Source: Firmicutes bacterium CAG:646
GTDB taxonomy: Bacteria; Bacillota; Clostridia; Lachnospirales; Lachnospiraceae
Length of the DNA stretch: 51,323 nucleotides
Direction of reading: 5' to 3'
Assembly (NCBI GenBank): GCA_000432335.1
Contig: HF995397.1
Location: 6,445 to 57,767, forward strand
Positions 44,228 through 51,323 of the stretch are shown here, piece after piece; position 1 is the stretch's first letter, and each line of letters begins with the position of its first letter. Made by a program: the position numbers and the translations under genes. Under the pieces are notes generated by a model. It searched no databases, was not told the origin of the DNA, and saw only the letters and a list, made by a program, of their open reading frames with translations.

Positions 44228-44704
44228 TTAAGAAGTAATAGCAGCAAACTGAGCGCCAGTCACCCGGGCAAGATCCTGCGGATTCAGAATGATAGAGGTT
44301 CCCAGACGACCGCCGCTGATATAGATTTTATCAAAGGCTTGTGCGCTGGTATGGATGATGGTGGGAAAGTTTTTCTTCATTCCCAGTGGACTGCAGCCGC
44401 CCCGCACATAGCCGGTTACTTTTGTGATTTCTTTTACAGGGATTAATTCTATAGATTTTTCCCCTACAGCTTTGGCGGCATTTTTTAAGTACACTTCTTC
44501 TGCAATGGGAACCACAAATACATAGTATTGACGACTTTTTCCCTGAGCAACCAGTGTCTTAAAGGATTGGTCTACTGGAGCTCCTGTTTTCTGGGCAGTG
44601 TGCAGACCGTCAATAAAGTTATCACATTCATACTGGATAAATTCATAATCGATTTTATTTTTATCTAAAATTCTCATGGCGTTTGTTTTGATTTCTTTGC
44701 TCAT
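44228..44704 (-). CDS. ybaK: Cys-tRNA(Pro) deacylase YbaK/EbsC
   Basis: 158 aa, usual length. Motifs: KTLVAQGKSRQYYVFVVP, the conserved Lys region, GYVRGGCSPLGMKKNFPTII and GRLGTSIILNPQDL. It clears mischarged Cys-tRNA(Pro). A GAGGTG ribosome site precedes the ATG. It is divergent from the Tad locus. Confidence 0.95.
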   Translation of the reverse strand: MSKEIKTNAMRILDKNKIDYEFIQYECDNFIDGLHTAQKTGAPVDQSFKTLVAQGKSRQYYVFVVPIAEEVYLKNAAKAVGEKSIELIPVKEITKVTGYVRGGCSPLGMKKNFPTIIHTSAQAFDKIYISGGRLGTSIILNPQDLARVTGAQFAAITS

Positions 44705-44723
44705 TGTTTTTCACCTCATTTTC

Positions 44724-44752
44724 ATTTTACATGGCAGAGAAAAAAATATCAA
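44724..44752 (-). promoter_or_regulatory. Promoter of ybaK
   Basis: On the minus strand TTGATA, 17 bases, TAAAAT, 20 bases before the ATG. Confidence 0.7.
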
Positions 44753-44813
44753 CAAAATTTTAGAAGTGGGATTGGAGGAATATGCTAAAAAAGAAAAAGA
44801 TGGAAAAATAGGC

Positions 44814-44842
44814 TGGACAAATAGTATTTGCAGTACTATAAT
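44814..44842 (+). promoter_or_regulatory. Promoter of the Tad pilus locus
   Basis: TGGACA, 17 bases, TATAAT; the leader to the first gene is about 80 bases. Confidence 0.65.
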
Positions 44843-44927
44843 GAGCCCAAGTCAAAGATATCAATTCTTATTACAGCGGATCTGCTGTGAGATTTCCAAC
44901 AAAGAAAATTAAAAAGTGGAGGAGGAT

Positions 44928-45440
44928 ATGAGTGTAGCAGGGAGTTTTTGCCTGATTTTCTCTTTTGGAGCCATGATTATGGATCTGAAGTGGGAGAAAG
45001 TCTGTAATTTTTGGAATTATGGCAGCTGGATAACTGTTTTGCTTGGACGGAGAATTCTGGAAGGAGGGAGTGGATGGCTTGGAGGTTTGGCAGGAACTGC
45101 AGTTGTGATTATCGTACTGTTTCCTCTGTTTTTGGGAAAGATGCTGGGAACGGGGGATATAAAAGTATTTGCAGTTCTGGGAAGTGCTATGGGCGCAAAA
45201 AGCGTATGTTATTGTATAGCTTTCTCTTTTCTGTTGGGAGCGTTAATCAGTTTGCCGATTCTTTTGTTTCGATGTAACGTCAGAGAACGGTTTGCTTATT
45301 TTTTTACATATCTGAGAAGAGTTCTGGAGACAAGAACTTTTTCGGCTTATCTGGTTCCGGGAAGTCGTCCGGAAAATATTCACTTTACCATACCTATTTT
45401 TATCAGTGTAGTATTATTTTGTGCAGGAGGATATTTATGA
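44928..45440 (+). CDS. A24 prepilin peptidase (TadV/CpaA-like)
   Basis: 170 aa from ATG 44928 (GGAGGAGG upstream), with about five membrane helices. The two catalytic Asp regions are seen: IMDLKWEKVCNFWN (first Asp) and MLGTGDIKVFAVLG (GxGDxK, second Asp). Short form without the N-terminal methylase domain, as in Tad systems. It should process the Flp prepilin. Its end overlaps tadZ by 4 bases. Confidence 0.88.
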   Translation: MSVAGSFCLIFSFGAMIMDLKWEKVCNFWNYGSWITVLLGRRILEGGSGWLGGLAGTAVVIIVLFPLFLGKMLGTGDIKVFAVLGSAMGAKSVCYCIAFSFLLGALISLPILLFRCNVRERFAYFFTYLRRVLETRTFSAYLVPGSRPENIHFTIPIFISVVLFCAGGYL

Positions 45441-46510
45441 GAAAAGAGAGGGATGTATTTGCCGTATGCGATCTGGAGGTAGAGTATGCCTATCATTTTA
45501 TGGAGTATCTGAGTAAAAAGAAGAATATACCTTTTGAAGTTCGGGTATTTACCAGTGTGGAAACGCTTTTGGAGTTTGCCAGGGAAAATGAGATAGAGCT
45601 TCTTTTGATTTCTGAGAAAGCTATGGGAGAGGAGATTCAGGAACAGAAGATAGGGCAGATTATGATTCTTTCTGAAGGGTTGTCTTCTGTCCGGGAAGAA
45701 TGTTATCCCAGTATATACAAGTATCAGTCGTCTAACCAGGTGATTCGTGAAGCGCTTACCTGTTATGGAGAAGGGAAAAGAGAAAAGGTACAGCCTTTTC
45801 TGGTACAGAAAAAGAAAGTAGAGATTTTGGGAGTCTATTCTCCGGTGGGCAGAACAATGAAAACGACTTTTGCGTTGACATTGGGACAGCTTCTGGCAAA
45901 GAAAAAGGCGGTTCTTTATTTGAATCTAGAGGAATATTCTGGTTTTGAATATTTGCTGGAGCAGACGTATGAACAGACAATGGGAGATCTTCTGTACTAT
46001 TTGCGGCAAAAGACCTCAGATTGGATTGTGAGGATGAATGGTATGGTCCAAACGATGAATAATCTGGACTTTCTTCCCCCGGTATTTACCCCGGGAGACA
46101 TTCAGAGTACTACACTGGAAGAATGGATGTGTCTTCTTCAGGGAATTGTAGATTATAGTAATTATGAGACGATTATTCTGGATTTCGGAGACGGTGTATC
46201 AGAACTTTATCGGCTGTTGGGGCAATGTAACAGGATCTATATGCCAGTGCGCAACGATCCTATTTCTCAGGCAAAGCTGAAGCAGTTTGAAAATATACTG
46301 AAAATCTGGAATCAGGGAGCCGTTCTGGACAAGATCGTAAAACTGAAATTACCGTATCATCGAACAATACACAAAGGTGTGAACTGTTTGGATGATCTGG
46401 TTTGGAGTGAACTGGGAGATTTTGTCAGAGAATTGATCAGAAAAGAAGAGGGGAAGGAGGAAGCAGGATGGAAGGAAACTTCTTCGCTGATATCAGACAG
46501 GAACTTATGA
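45437..46510 (+). CDS. TadZ/CpaE-like ParA-family ATPase
   Basis: 357 aa from ATG 45437 (AGGAGG upstream). A receiver-like N-terminal section (about 1-130) is followed by a ParA/MinD-like ATPase: VYSPVGRTMKTTFALTLG stands in for the deviant Walker A, IILDFGDGVSELYRL for Walker B. The signature Lys is absent and Met replaces the Gly before KT, so ATP use is uncertain. TadZ localises the pilus machine. Its end overlaps tadA by 43 bases. Confidence 0.8.
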   Translation: MRKERDVFAVCDLEVEYAYHFMEYLSKKKNIPFEVRVFTSVETLLEFARENEIELLLISEKAMGEEIQEQKIGQIMILSEGLSSVREECYPSIYKYQSSNQVIREALTCYGEGKREKVQPFLVQKKKVEILGVYSPVGRTMKTTFALTLGQLLAKKKAVLYLNLEEYSGFEYLLEQTYEQTMGDLLYYLRQKTSDWIVRMNGMVQTMNNLDFLPPVFTPGDIQSTTLEEWMCLLQGIVDYSNYETIILDFGDGVSELYRLLGQCNRIYMPVRNDPISQAKLKQFENILKIWNQGAVLDKIVKLKLPYHRTIHKGVNCLDDLVWSELGDFVRELIRKEEGKEEAGWKETSSLISDRNL

Positions 46511-47673
46511 GGGAGCTGGATCAGGAGGCAGAGTGGAGTGACGTGCAGATTTTGGAAAAGATCGACGATCTGGTTTTACTGCGAACCAGAAGGAGCAGTT
46601 TGACGGTAAATGAGAAAGAACAGCTTAGAAAAGAATTGTTTTATTCGGTGCGTAAGCTGGATATTCTTCAGGAACTTTTGGAGGACGATCAGGTGACAGA
46701 AATCATGGTCAATGGGTATGAAAATATTTTTCTGGAGAAACAGGGAAAAAGAATGCGGTGGGACAGGAAGTTTGTTTCTAAAGAAAAATTGGAAGATGTG
46801 ATTCAACAGATTGCGGGAAAATGTAATCGCGTGATCAATGAAAACTTTCCGATCGTAGACGCCCGGCTGGAAAATGGTTCTCGTGTGAATGCAGTGGTAT
46901 ATCCGGTAGCTTTGGAGGGACCTATTCTTACGATTCGCCGTTTTCCCGATCATCCTATCACAATGGAATGGCTTTTAAAGCAGGAAAGTATCACGATGGA
47001 AGCGGCTGAGTTTCTGGAACGGGCGGTGGCGGCAGGATATTCTATTCTTATCGGAGGAGGAACTTCCTCCGGAAAAACAACATTTCTGAATGCATTATCT
47101 AATTATATTCCCAAAGATGAAAGAATTATAACTATAGAGGACAGTGCGGAGCTGCAGATTCAAGGGATTGATAATCTGGTTCGGCTGGAGGCAAAACCTG
47201 CAAATATGGAAGGAAATAAAGAAATTACGATTCGGGATCTGATCCGTACAGCACTTCGTATGGCCCCGGATAGAATCGTGGTGGGAGAAATTCGGGGAGC
47301 GGAGGCTATTGACCTTTTACAGGCATGGAATACGGGGCACAGCGGGAGTCTTGGGACAGCACATGCCAACAGCAGTAAAGATATGATCAGCCGGGTAGAG
47401 ACTATGGTTTTGATGGGGATGTCTCTTCCTTTAGAAGCGGTGAGAAGACAGATTGCTTCTGGTATTGATCTGATGGTGCACCTTGGAAGACAAAAGGATA
47501 AATCCAGAAAGGTTCTGGAGATTACAGAGGTTTTAGGCTATGAAAATGGGGAGGTGAAATTGCAGACGTTATTTCAATGGGATAAGGATATCAGAGGTCT
47601 GCGAAAAATCAATGCATTATATCATAAAGAAAAAATGGAGAATGTTGTTTGGGACAAGGAGCAGGAAACGTAA
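46468..47673 (+). CDS. tadA: TadA/CpaF-type pilus assembly ATPase
   Basis: 401 aa. N-terminal domain (VTEIMVNGYENIFLEKQGK), then Walker A GGGTSSGKTTFLN, the Asp box ERIITIEDSAELQI, Walker B IRTALRMAPDRIVVGEIRG and the His box NTGHSGSLGTAHANS. It powers pilus assembly. AGGAGG precedes the ATG inside the end of tadZ. Confidence 0.94.
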   Translation: MEGNFFADIRQELMRELDQEAEWSDVQILEKIDDLVLLRTRRSSLTVNEKEQLRKELFYSVRKLDILQELLEDDQVTEIMVNGYENIFLEKQGKRMRWDRKFVSKEKLEDVIQQIAGKCNRVINENFPIVDARLENGSRVNAVVYPVALEGPILTIRRFPDHPITMEWLLKQESITMEAAEFLERAVAAGYSILIGGGTSSGKTTFLNALSNYIPKDERIITIEDSAELQIQGIDNLVRLEAKPANMEGNKEITIRDLIRTALRMAPDRIVVGEIRGAEAIDLLQAWNTGHSGSLGTAHANSSKDMISRVETMVLMGMSLPLEAVRRQIASGIDLMVHLGRQKDKSRKVLEITEVLGYENGEVKLQTLFQWDKDIRGLRKINALYHKEKMENVVWDKEQET

Positions 47674-48430
47674 TTCTGTAAGGGGAAAGAAGATAGATTA
47701 CAGAGAGTATCATTTTACATGTGGCGAATGGGCTGTCTGCTGGACTCAGATGACAGTAGCGGCGCTTTTGCTTAATTATCTTTGTTATCGCTCCTGGTGG
47801 GCATTTCTGGGAATGATTCCCGGTGGGATATGGTATGTAAAATGGAAAAAAAGAGAAAAGGCAGAGAAGAGGAGAAAGCGTTTGTATTATCATTTTCAAG
47901 ATGCTCTCCATGGATTTCAAACGGCTGTACGAGCCGGATATTCTATGGAACATGCAGTACGGGAATGTCGAAAAGAACTGGAGCAGATTTATGGAAAAGA
48001 AGAAGATCTGGTAAAAGAATTGCTTTATATGGAACGACAGATGCAGGTGGGAGTACCTTTGGAAAAGCTGTTTATGGATCTGGGAAAACGTTCGGATGTG
48101 GAAGATATTCAAAATTTTGGAGAGATTTTTTTGATTTCACGAAAATCAGGTGGAAATCTGGGCGCGATTATGGAAAAAATGGCGAGAGTGTTGGGAGAAA
48201 AAATCCGGGTGCAGAGAGAAATTGAAGTGTGTATTTCGGGAAAGAGAATGGAGCAGATGATCATGAGCCTGATGCCGGGGGCAATGATTTTGTATATGCA
48301 GCTTACTTCCCAGGGATTTATGGATGTTTTGTATCATAATGTGGCAGGGATTGTAGTGATGACCGTTTGTCTTGGTATTTATTGTCTTAGCTTTTGGATG
48401 GGGCGGAAGATTGTGAGGATTTCCGTATGA
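47642..48430 (+). CDS. tadB: TadB-like type II secretion F-domain protein
   Basis: 262 aa if started at ATG 47642; an earlier ATG at 47612 is possible and neither has a well-placed ribosome site. It begins inside the end of tadA. Features: two N-terminal membrane helices, the T2SSF section HFQDALHGFQTAVRAGYSME, IFLISRKSGGNLGAIMEKMA, then two C-terminal helices. Inner membrane platform of the pilus. Overlaps tadC by ATGA. Confidence 0.85.
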   Translation: MLFGTRSRKRNSVRGKKIDYREYHFTCGEWAVCWTQMTVAALLLNYLCYRSWWAFLGMIPGGIWYVKWKKREKAEKRRKRLYYHFQDALHGFQTAVRAGYSMEHAVRECRKELEQIYGKEEDLVKELLYMERQMQVGVPLEKLFMDLGKRSDVEDIQNFGEIFLISRKSGGNLGAIMEKMARVLGEKIRVQREIEVCISGKRMEQMIMSLMPGAMILYMQLTSQGFMDVLYHNVAGIVVMTVCLGIYCLSFWMGRKIVRISV

Positions 48431-49794
48431 TGGGGCTGTGTATACTGCTTTTTGGTGGGATTTTGCTGCTGGGTTTGTGGGCAGACGTGAAGGGAAGAAA
48501 AGAAAAAGGTCTCCGTCGATATAGGGGCATACGCTGGATAGAGAGAAGGTGGAGAAAAAAACAGTGGATTATTCCAGAGTGGCTGCAGCCGCATATGATT
48601 TTCAGGACATGGGTCTTGCTGCTGATTGGGAGCGGGTGTTTGACCCTGGGGGGCATTTCAGGACAATGGAAACAAAAAGCGGCAGTTACGGAGCTGAAAC
48701 GACCAGAGTATGGACAAGGAAGCAGGCAGACAGAGTTGTCTTTAGAGGTGGAAGGTGAACAGGGGAGCAAAGAAAAGAAGGATATGATGGTGGAAGTCGG
48801 AGAAAAGAAACTTACGGAAAAAGAAAAACAGGAAATGTTTCGTCAGATAAAAAAACAGTTGGACAGAACAATTTTGGGAGAAAATAGATCAGCGGATCAA
48901 ATACAAAGACCTTTGTATTTGCCGGATACGTTGGAAAATTTTCCTGTTTCTCTTCAGTGGGTGAGCAGTGATCCGAAGATTGTAAACTGGGAAGGAAAAC
49001 TGGGAACAGATATCCCGAAAGATGGTACCCTGGTATGTCTGACGGCAGTGATATCTCTGGAAGAGACAGAAGAAAAATATTTTAAATATGTAAAGGTATA
49101 TCCAGAGAGAAAAACAGAACAGGAGGAATTGGAAACTTTGCTGAAAACAGCAAATGACAACAAAACATCTCCCTGGATGCAGCTTCCCGATTCTCTTTTT
49201 GGAAAGAAACTGAGTTGGGAAGTCAATCATGAGGGAGAGCTGGTAGGAGTCGCTCTATTGGTCTTTTTTTGTCCGATACTTTTGCTCATGCGGGATCGAC
49301 AGATTTTACAGGAAAAAAAGAAAAGAGAAAAAGAACAGATGATACAGGATTATCCTGAGATTTTAAGTAAACTTACTCTCCTTCTGGGAGCGGGAGTGAA
49401 TTTGCGAAGAGCGATGGAACGAATCGGAAAAGACTATATAGAGGGGAGGAAGAAGGGGGAGGAAAGAAAGGCGTATGAAGTGATTTTGGAAATATGTCAG
49501 GAAATGGAACGGGGAGTATCAGAGAAGAAAGCATATGAAGAATTGGGCGAAAAATGTGGAATTCTTTATTATAAAACATTATCGGCATTGCTGGTTCAGC
49601 ATTTGCAGAAAGGAAGTGGGGATATGGGAAGAATTCTGGAGGAAGAAGCAGGGAAGGCACAGGAAATTCGGAGACAGCAGGCCAGGATTTTAGGGGAACA
49701 GGCATCCACAAAGTTGTTGTTTCCCATGATTTTGATGCTTTTGGTAGTATTTATTCTTCTAATGGTGCCTGCGTGGCTTACATTTTCCATATAA
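48427..49794 (+). CDS. tadC: TadC-like T2SSF protein with an external insert
   Basis: 455 aa from ATG 48427, by ATGA overlap with tadB. Two N-terminal membrane helices (about 3-18 and 58-76) are followed by an unusual external section of about 200 residues that includes LQWVSSDPKIVNWEGKLGTD, resembling the atrophied bacterial Ig-like domains of surface proteins. Another helix (about 285-303) leads to the T2SSF domain (LLGAGVNLRRAMERIGKDYI, LLVQHLQKGSGDMGRILEEE) and a last helix. Standard TadC proteins lack the insert. The Ig-like call is from pattern only. Confidence 0.78.
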   Translation: MMGLCILLFGGILLLGLWADVKGRKEKGLRRYRGIRWIERRWRKKQWIIPEWLQPHMIFRTWVLLLIGSGCLTLGGISGQWKQKAAVTELKRPEYGQGSRQTELSLEVEGEQGSKEKKDMMVEVGEKKLTEKEKQEMFRQIKKQLDRTILGENRSADQIQRPLYLPDTLENFPVSLQWVSSDPKIVNWEGKLGTDIPKDGTLVCLTAVISLEETEEKYFKYVKVYPERKTEQEELETLLKTANDNKTSPWMQLPDSLFGKKLSWEVNHEGELVGVALLVFFCPILLLMRDRQILQEKKKREKEQMIQDYPEILSKLTLLLGAGVNLRRAMERIGKDYIEGRKKGEERKAYEVILEICQEMERGVSEKKAYEELGEKCGILYYKTLSALLVQHLQKGSGDMGRILEEEAGKAQEIRRQQARILGEQASTKLLFPMILMLLVVFILLMVPAWLTFSI

Positions 49795-49870
49795 GAGTAC
49801 GGAAAAAGTACGATTAAGGAGGTGATGAATAAAAGTATGAGTTGGGGATCGCAGAAAGGAGGTGAGAAAA

Positions 49871-49990
49871 ATGAGACTGTGGAGACGTTTTTGGACAGAA
49901 GAAGATGCTCTCGGAACGGTAGAACTGATCTTGATTATCGTTGGAATATTAACCCCCTATTATGGGGTGGGTATAAGGTGTATAGAGTAA
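49871..49990 (+). pseudogene. Flp-type pilin, truncated 3' part
   Basis: 39 codons with a perfect AAAGGAGGTGA ribosome site. The start (RLWRRFWTEEDALGTVELIL) is an Flp prepilin: basic leader, then G|TVEL with the Glu at position 5 of the processed form, and the hydrophobic LILIIVGIL. The helix stops after 9 residues and continues as TPYYGVGIRCIE, unlike a pilin helix of 20 residues or more. The change is at about 49954, where a short hairpin ACCCC/GGGGT begins. I infer a deletion or insertion junction. Confidence 0.65.
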
Positions 49991-50041
49991 AAATATGTGG
50001 ATAAATAAAACTGGATATACGGTGAAAGGTGGAAAATGTGC

Positions 50042-50347
50042 ATGAGGTCAAAGGAAAAAACAACGGAAGAGATTGTGCTGATAAGATATTATAATGTACT
50101 GTTTTATTTGTTTTTTAAGACAGGGATAGATGATTTTAAGAGACAATGTTTGATAAGTAGGATTGATGCAGGGGAGTCTATGAGGATGAAACAAATACAG
50201 GAATGGTGTTGCTGTCATCAAATTCCATTTAAGACTAAATTTATTTATAGAAAAGATTTCCCTTTTAGAGCTAATTTATGGAATTTATATTCGTATGGAA
50301 GATTTAAGATTGATTCAATGCATAGAGAAATAATTTGCTTGTTCTAA
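50042..50347 (+). CDS. Unrecognised AT-rich ORF
   Basis: 101 codons from ATG 50042 (GGTGG 8-10 bases upstream). Contains EEIVLIRYYNVLFYLFFKTG, WCCCHQIPFKTKFIYRKDF and a Tyr/Phe-rich end; no membrane segment or motif I recognise. Base composition differs from the Tad genes before it. It could be a fragment from the same rearrangement that broke the pilin. Confidence 0.35.
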   Translation: MRSKEKTTEEIVLIRYYNVLFYLFFKTGIDDFKRQCLISRIDAGESMRMKQIQEWCCCHQIPFKTKFIYRKDFPFRANLWNLYSYGRFKIDSMHREIICLF

Positions 50348-50497
50348 ATGGAAAGACATTGAAAAAACTCTTTTTTTATAAGATAATGATAACATGGTTT
50401 AGTGAAAATCAAAATTCTGCAGTTTTTTCGATTATAATATTATTCAATTGAAAAGAAGGATTCAGAGAAGGCTTATATTATGAAGTAAGTGGATATA

Positions 50498-50686
50498 ATG
50501 CTTGAAAAAGATGTATCTACAAATTATTCGGAATATGGAGTAAAGAAGATAGGAGTTGATGTTGTGAATAGTAATTTAAAAATTCTCGGTACGTTTGAAT
50601 CAGGAATTAAATTTGATGTGGCAGAAAAATTTGTGCAGGAGTTTTCGAAAAAATACTGTGATGTCGAGGGCGAGTTATATTTATAG
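50498..50686 (+). CDS. Unrecognised small AT-rich ORF
   Basis: 62 codons from ATG 50498; a GTG at 50489 is alternative. LEKDVSTNYSEYGVKKIGVD then LKILGTFESGIKFDVAEKFV reads as a globular alpha/beta piece. There is no clear ribosome site. Probably a remnant; 50348-50497 holds nothing else I can support. Confidence 0.3.
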   Translation: MLEKDVSTNYSEYGVKKIGVDVVNSNLKILGTFESGIKFDVAEKFVQEFSKKYCDVEGELYL

Positions 50687-50698
50687 CAATCCATCAAA

Positions 50699-51115
50699 TT
50701 ACCGCACATAATTACACGAACGAAACCACCCTAAACAATCTGAAACTCGAACGGTCGGAAATGCCCTTTCGATTGCTGCTGGAAGTTCTGATGCGATTCG
50801 GACTTTTTCTTTCCTTAAATATGCTTTGAGTTTTGACCACATTTTTTCTATCGGATTTAAGTCCGGGCTATATGGCGGCAAATACAGATATTTTATCTCT
50901 GACTCATCCAATACTTGTTTCACGATTTTTGCATGATGGGAGCGCATATTATCCATAACAATAACGTCAGTTTTAGACAAGGTCGGTATCAGTTTTGTTT
51001 TCAGATATTCTGCAAACCGCTCCCCAGTCGTTCCGCCACAATAAACCGTATAGGATGTTTTTCCATTTAGCCGTACAGAGGACAAAATAGTAGTATAATA
51101 TCTTTTTAATAACTC
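50699..51115 (-). pseudogene. IS630-type transposase, C-terminal fragment
   Basis: The minus-strand frame codes for the DDE half of an IS630/Tc1-type transposase: SSVRLNGKTSYTVYCGGTTG, VIVMDNMRSHHAKIVKQVL (second Asp), LPPYSPDLNPIEKMWSKLKA (third acidic residue). The frame runs open to about 51115, but similarity seems to end near 51088, so the N-terminal half is missing. It was probably cut when the second element entered. Confidence 0.8.
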
Positions 51116-51136
51116 GACTATATTTAAAAGCTGTGC

Positions 51137-51142
51137 TATAAT
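51137..51142 (+). promoter_or_regulatory. -10 of the second IS630-type element
   Basis: TATAAT with TCGACT 17 bases upstream (51114-51119), 30 bases before the start of the plus-strand transposase. Confidence 0.5.
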
Positions 51143-51171
51143 GTCCGTATAAAGATTTTGGAGGCATTTTC

Positions 51172-51323
51172 ATGGGAAAAAGAGCATCATCAATTGAACT
51201 TAGTAAGGAAGAAAAAGAATATCTCGAACTTCAAACTCGTGCTAGAACAATTCAGGCTCAAACAGTCACAAGAGCACGAATCCTATTATTACGTGCGGAT
51301 GCCGTATCAATAGATGCAATTGC
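51172..51323 (+). CDS. IS630-type transposase, N-terminal part (runs off the window)
   Basis: Fifty codons from ATG 51172, with GGAGG 9 bases upstream. MGKRASSIELSKEEKEYLEL, then QAQTVTRARILLLRADAVSI is the N-terminal helix-turn-helix of IS630 transposases. It faces opposite to the neighbouring fragment and belongs to a different subgroup as far as I recall. It continues past the window end. Confidence 0.8.
   Translation, partial: MGKRASSIELSKEEKEYLELQTRARTIQAQTVTRARILLLRADAVSIDAI

Noticed and set aside
44676..44912. 78-codon frame upstream of the prepilin peptidase
   Set aside because: Its 5' half overlaps ybaK and the ybaK and Tad promoters lie inside it.
49822..50004. 60-codon frame overlapping the pilin in another frame
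   Set aside because: It has a good AAGGAGGTGATG start, but the translated sequence is the pilin DNA read out of frame; at most a leader peptide.
1..51323. CRISPR array or prophage
   Set aside because: No regularly spaced repeats, cas genes, integrase or phage structural genes were seen.

Overview
The window looks like chromosomal DNA of a spore-forming Firmicute of the Lachnospiraceae (Blautia / Mediterraneibacter-like; genus is inference). Supporting signs are sporulation genes (SpmA, SpoIID and SpoIIQ types), strong AGGAGG ribosome binding sites, TTGACA/TATAAT promoters with 17-bp spacers, poly-U hairpin terminators, a Gram-positive Tad locus, and V-type and F-type ATPase operons together.

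Layout. 1-3.5 kb: 3' part of a PAS-GGDEF-EAL c-di-GMP protein whose end runs into a decayed HAD hydrolase, then an MBL-fold hydrolase and a solitary SpmA. 3.8-10.2 kb: a same-strand run MoxR ATPase, DUF58, TgpA-like transglutaminase, SpoIID and a degenerate SpoIIQ-like LytM protein; a hairpin-rich spacer separates the last two. 10.5-14.1 kb: a His-rich Zn/Cd/Co-type P-type ATPase with a palindromic operator, divergent from nagA. 14.2-18.6 kb (minus): an AT-rich AbiE-like regulator/nucleotidyltransferase pair, a metallophosphoesterase, and a cytoplasmic ParB-like/BMP fusion. 18.7-25.4 kb: MarR, CapA, CutC, a small conserved-looking protein, an alpha/beta hydrolase, a DUF885 peptidase and a thioredoxin reductase, followed by a gene-free region with a cluster of DnaA-box-like 9-mers. 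25.9-35.3 kb (minus): a nine-gene V-type ATPase operon (order H-C-I-K-F-E-A-B-D) with an ANT(6)-like adenylyltransferase attached to its end. 35.5-37.5 kb: trmB, a 52-aa ORF, tRNA-Lys(CUU) and a SpoU-type rRNA/tRNA methyltransferase. 37.8-44.2 kb: the complete F-type operon atpBEFHAGDC. 44.2-44.7 kb: ybaK. 44.9-50.0 kb: a Tad pilus locus (prepilin peptidase, TadZ, TadA, TadB, TadC, Flp pilin) that breaks off inside or just after the pilin. 50.0-51.3 kb: AT-rich orphan ORFs and parts of two different IS630-type transposases on opposite strands.

How the parts work together. The two rotary ATPases stand head to head about 2.5 kb apart, one presumably coupled to ATP synthesis or hydrolysis at the membrane in each mode, and a tRNA modification/tRNA block lies between them. 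The MoxR-DUF58-TgpA set adjoins engulfment-type sporulation genes, which suggests, but does not prove, a link between that membrane system and spore envelope remodelling.

The most unusual non-coding signal is a dispersed element present twice (about 10.34-10.48 kb and 25.77-25.87 kb). Its core is nearly identical in both copies, while the flanking stems differ by changes that preserve pairing. Both copies sit at gene ends, where terminators are expected.
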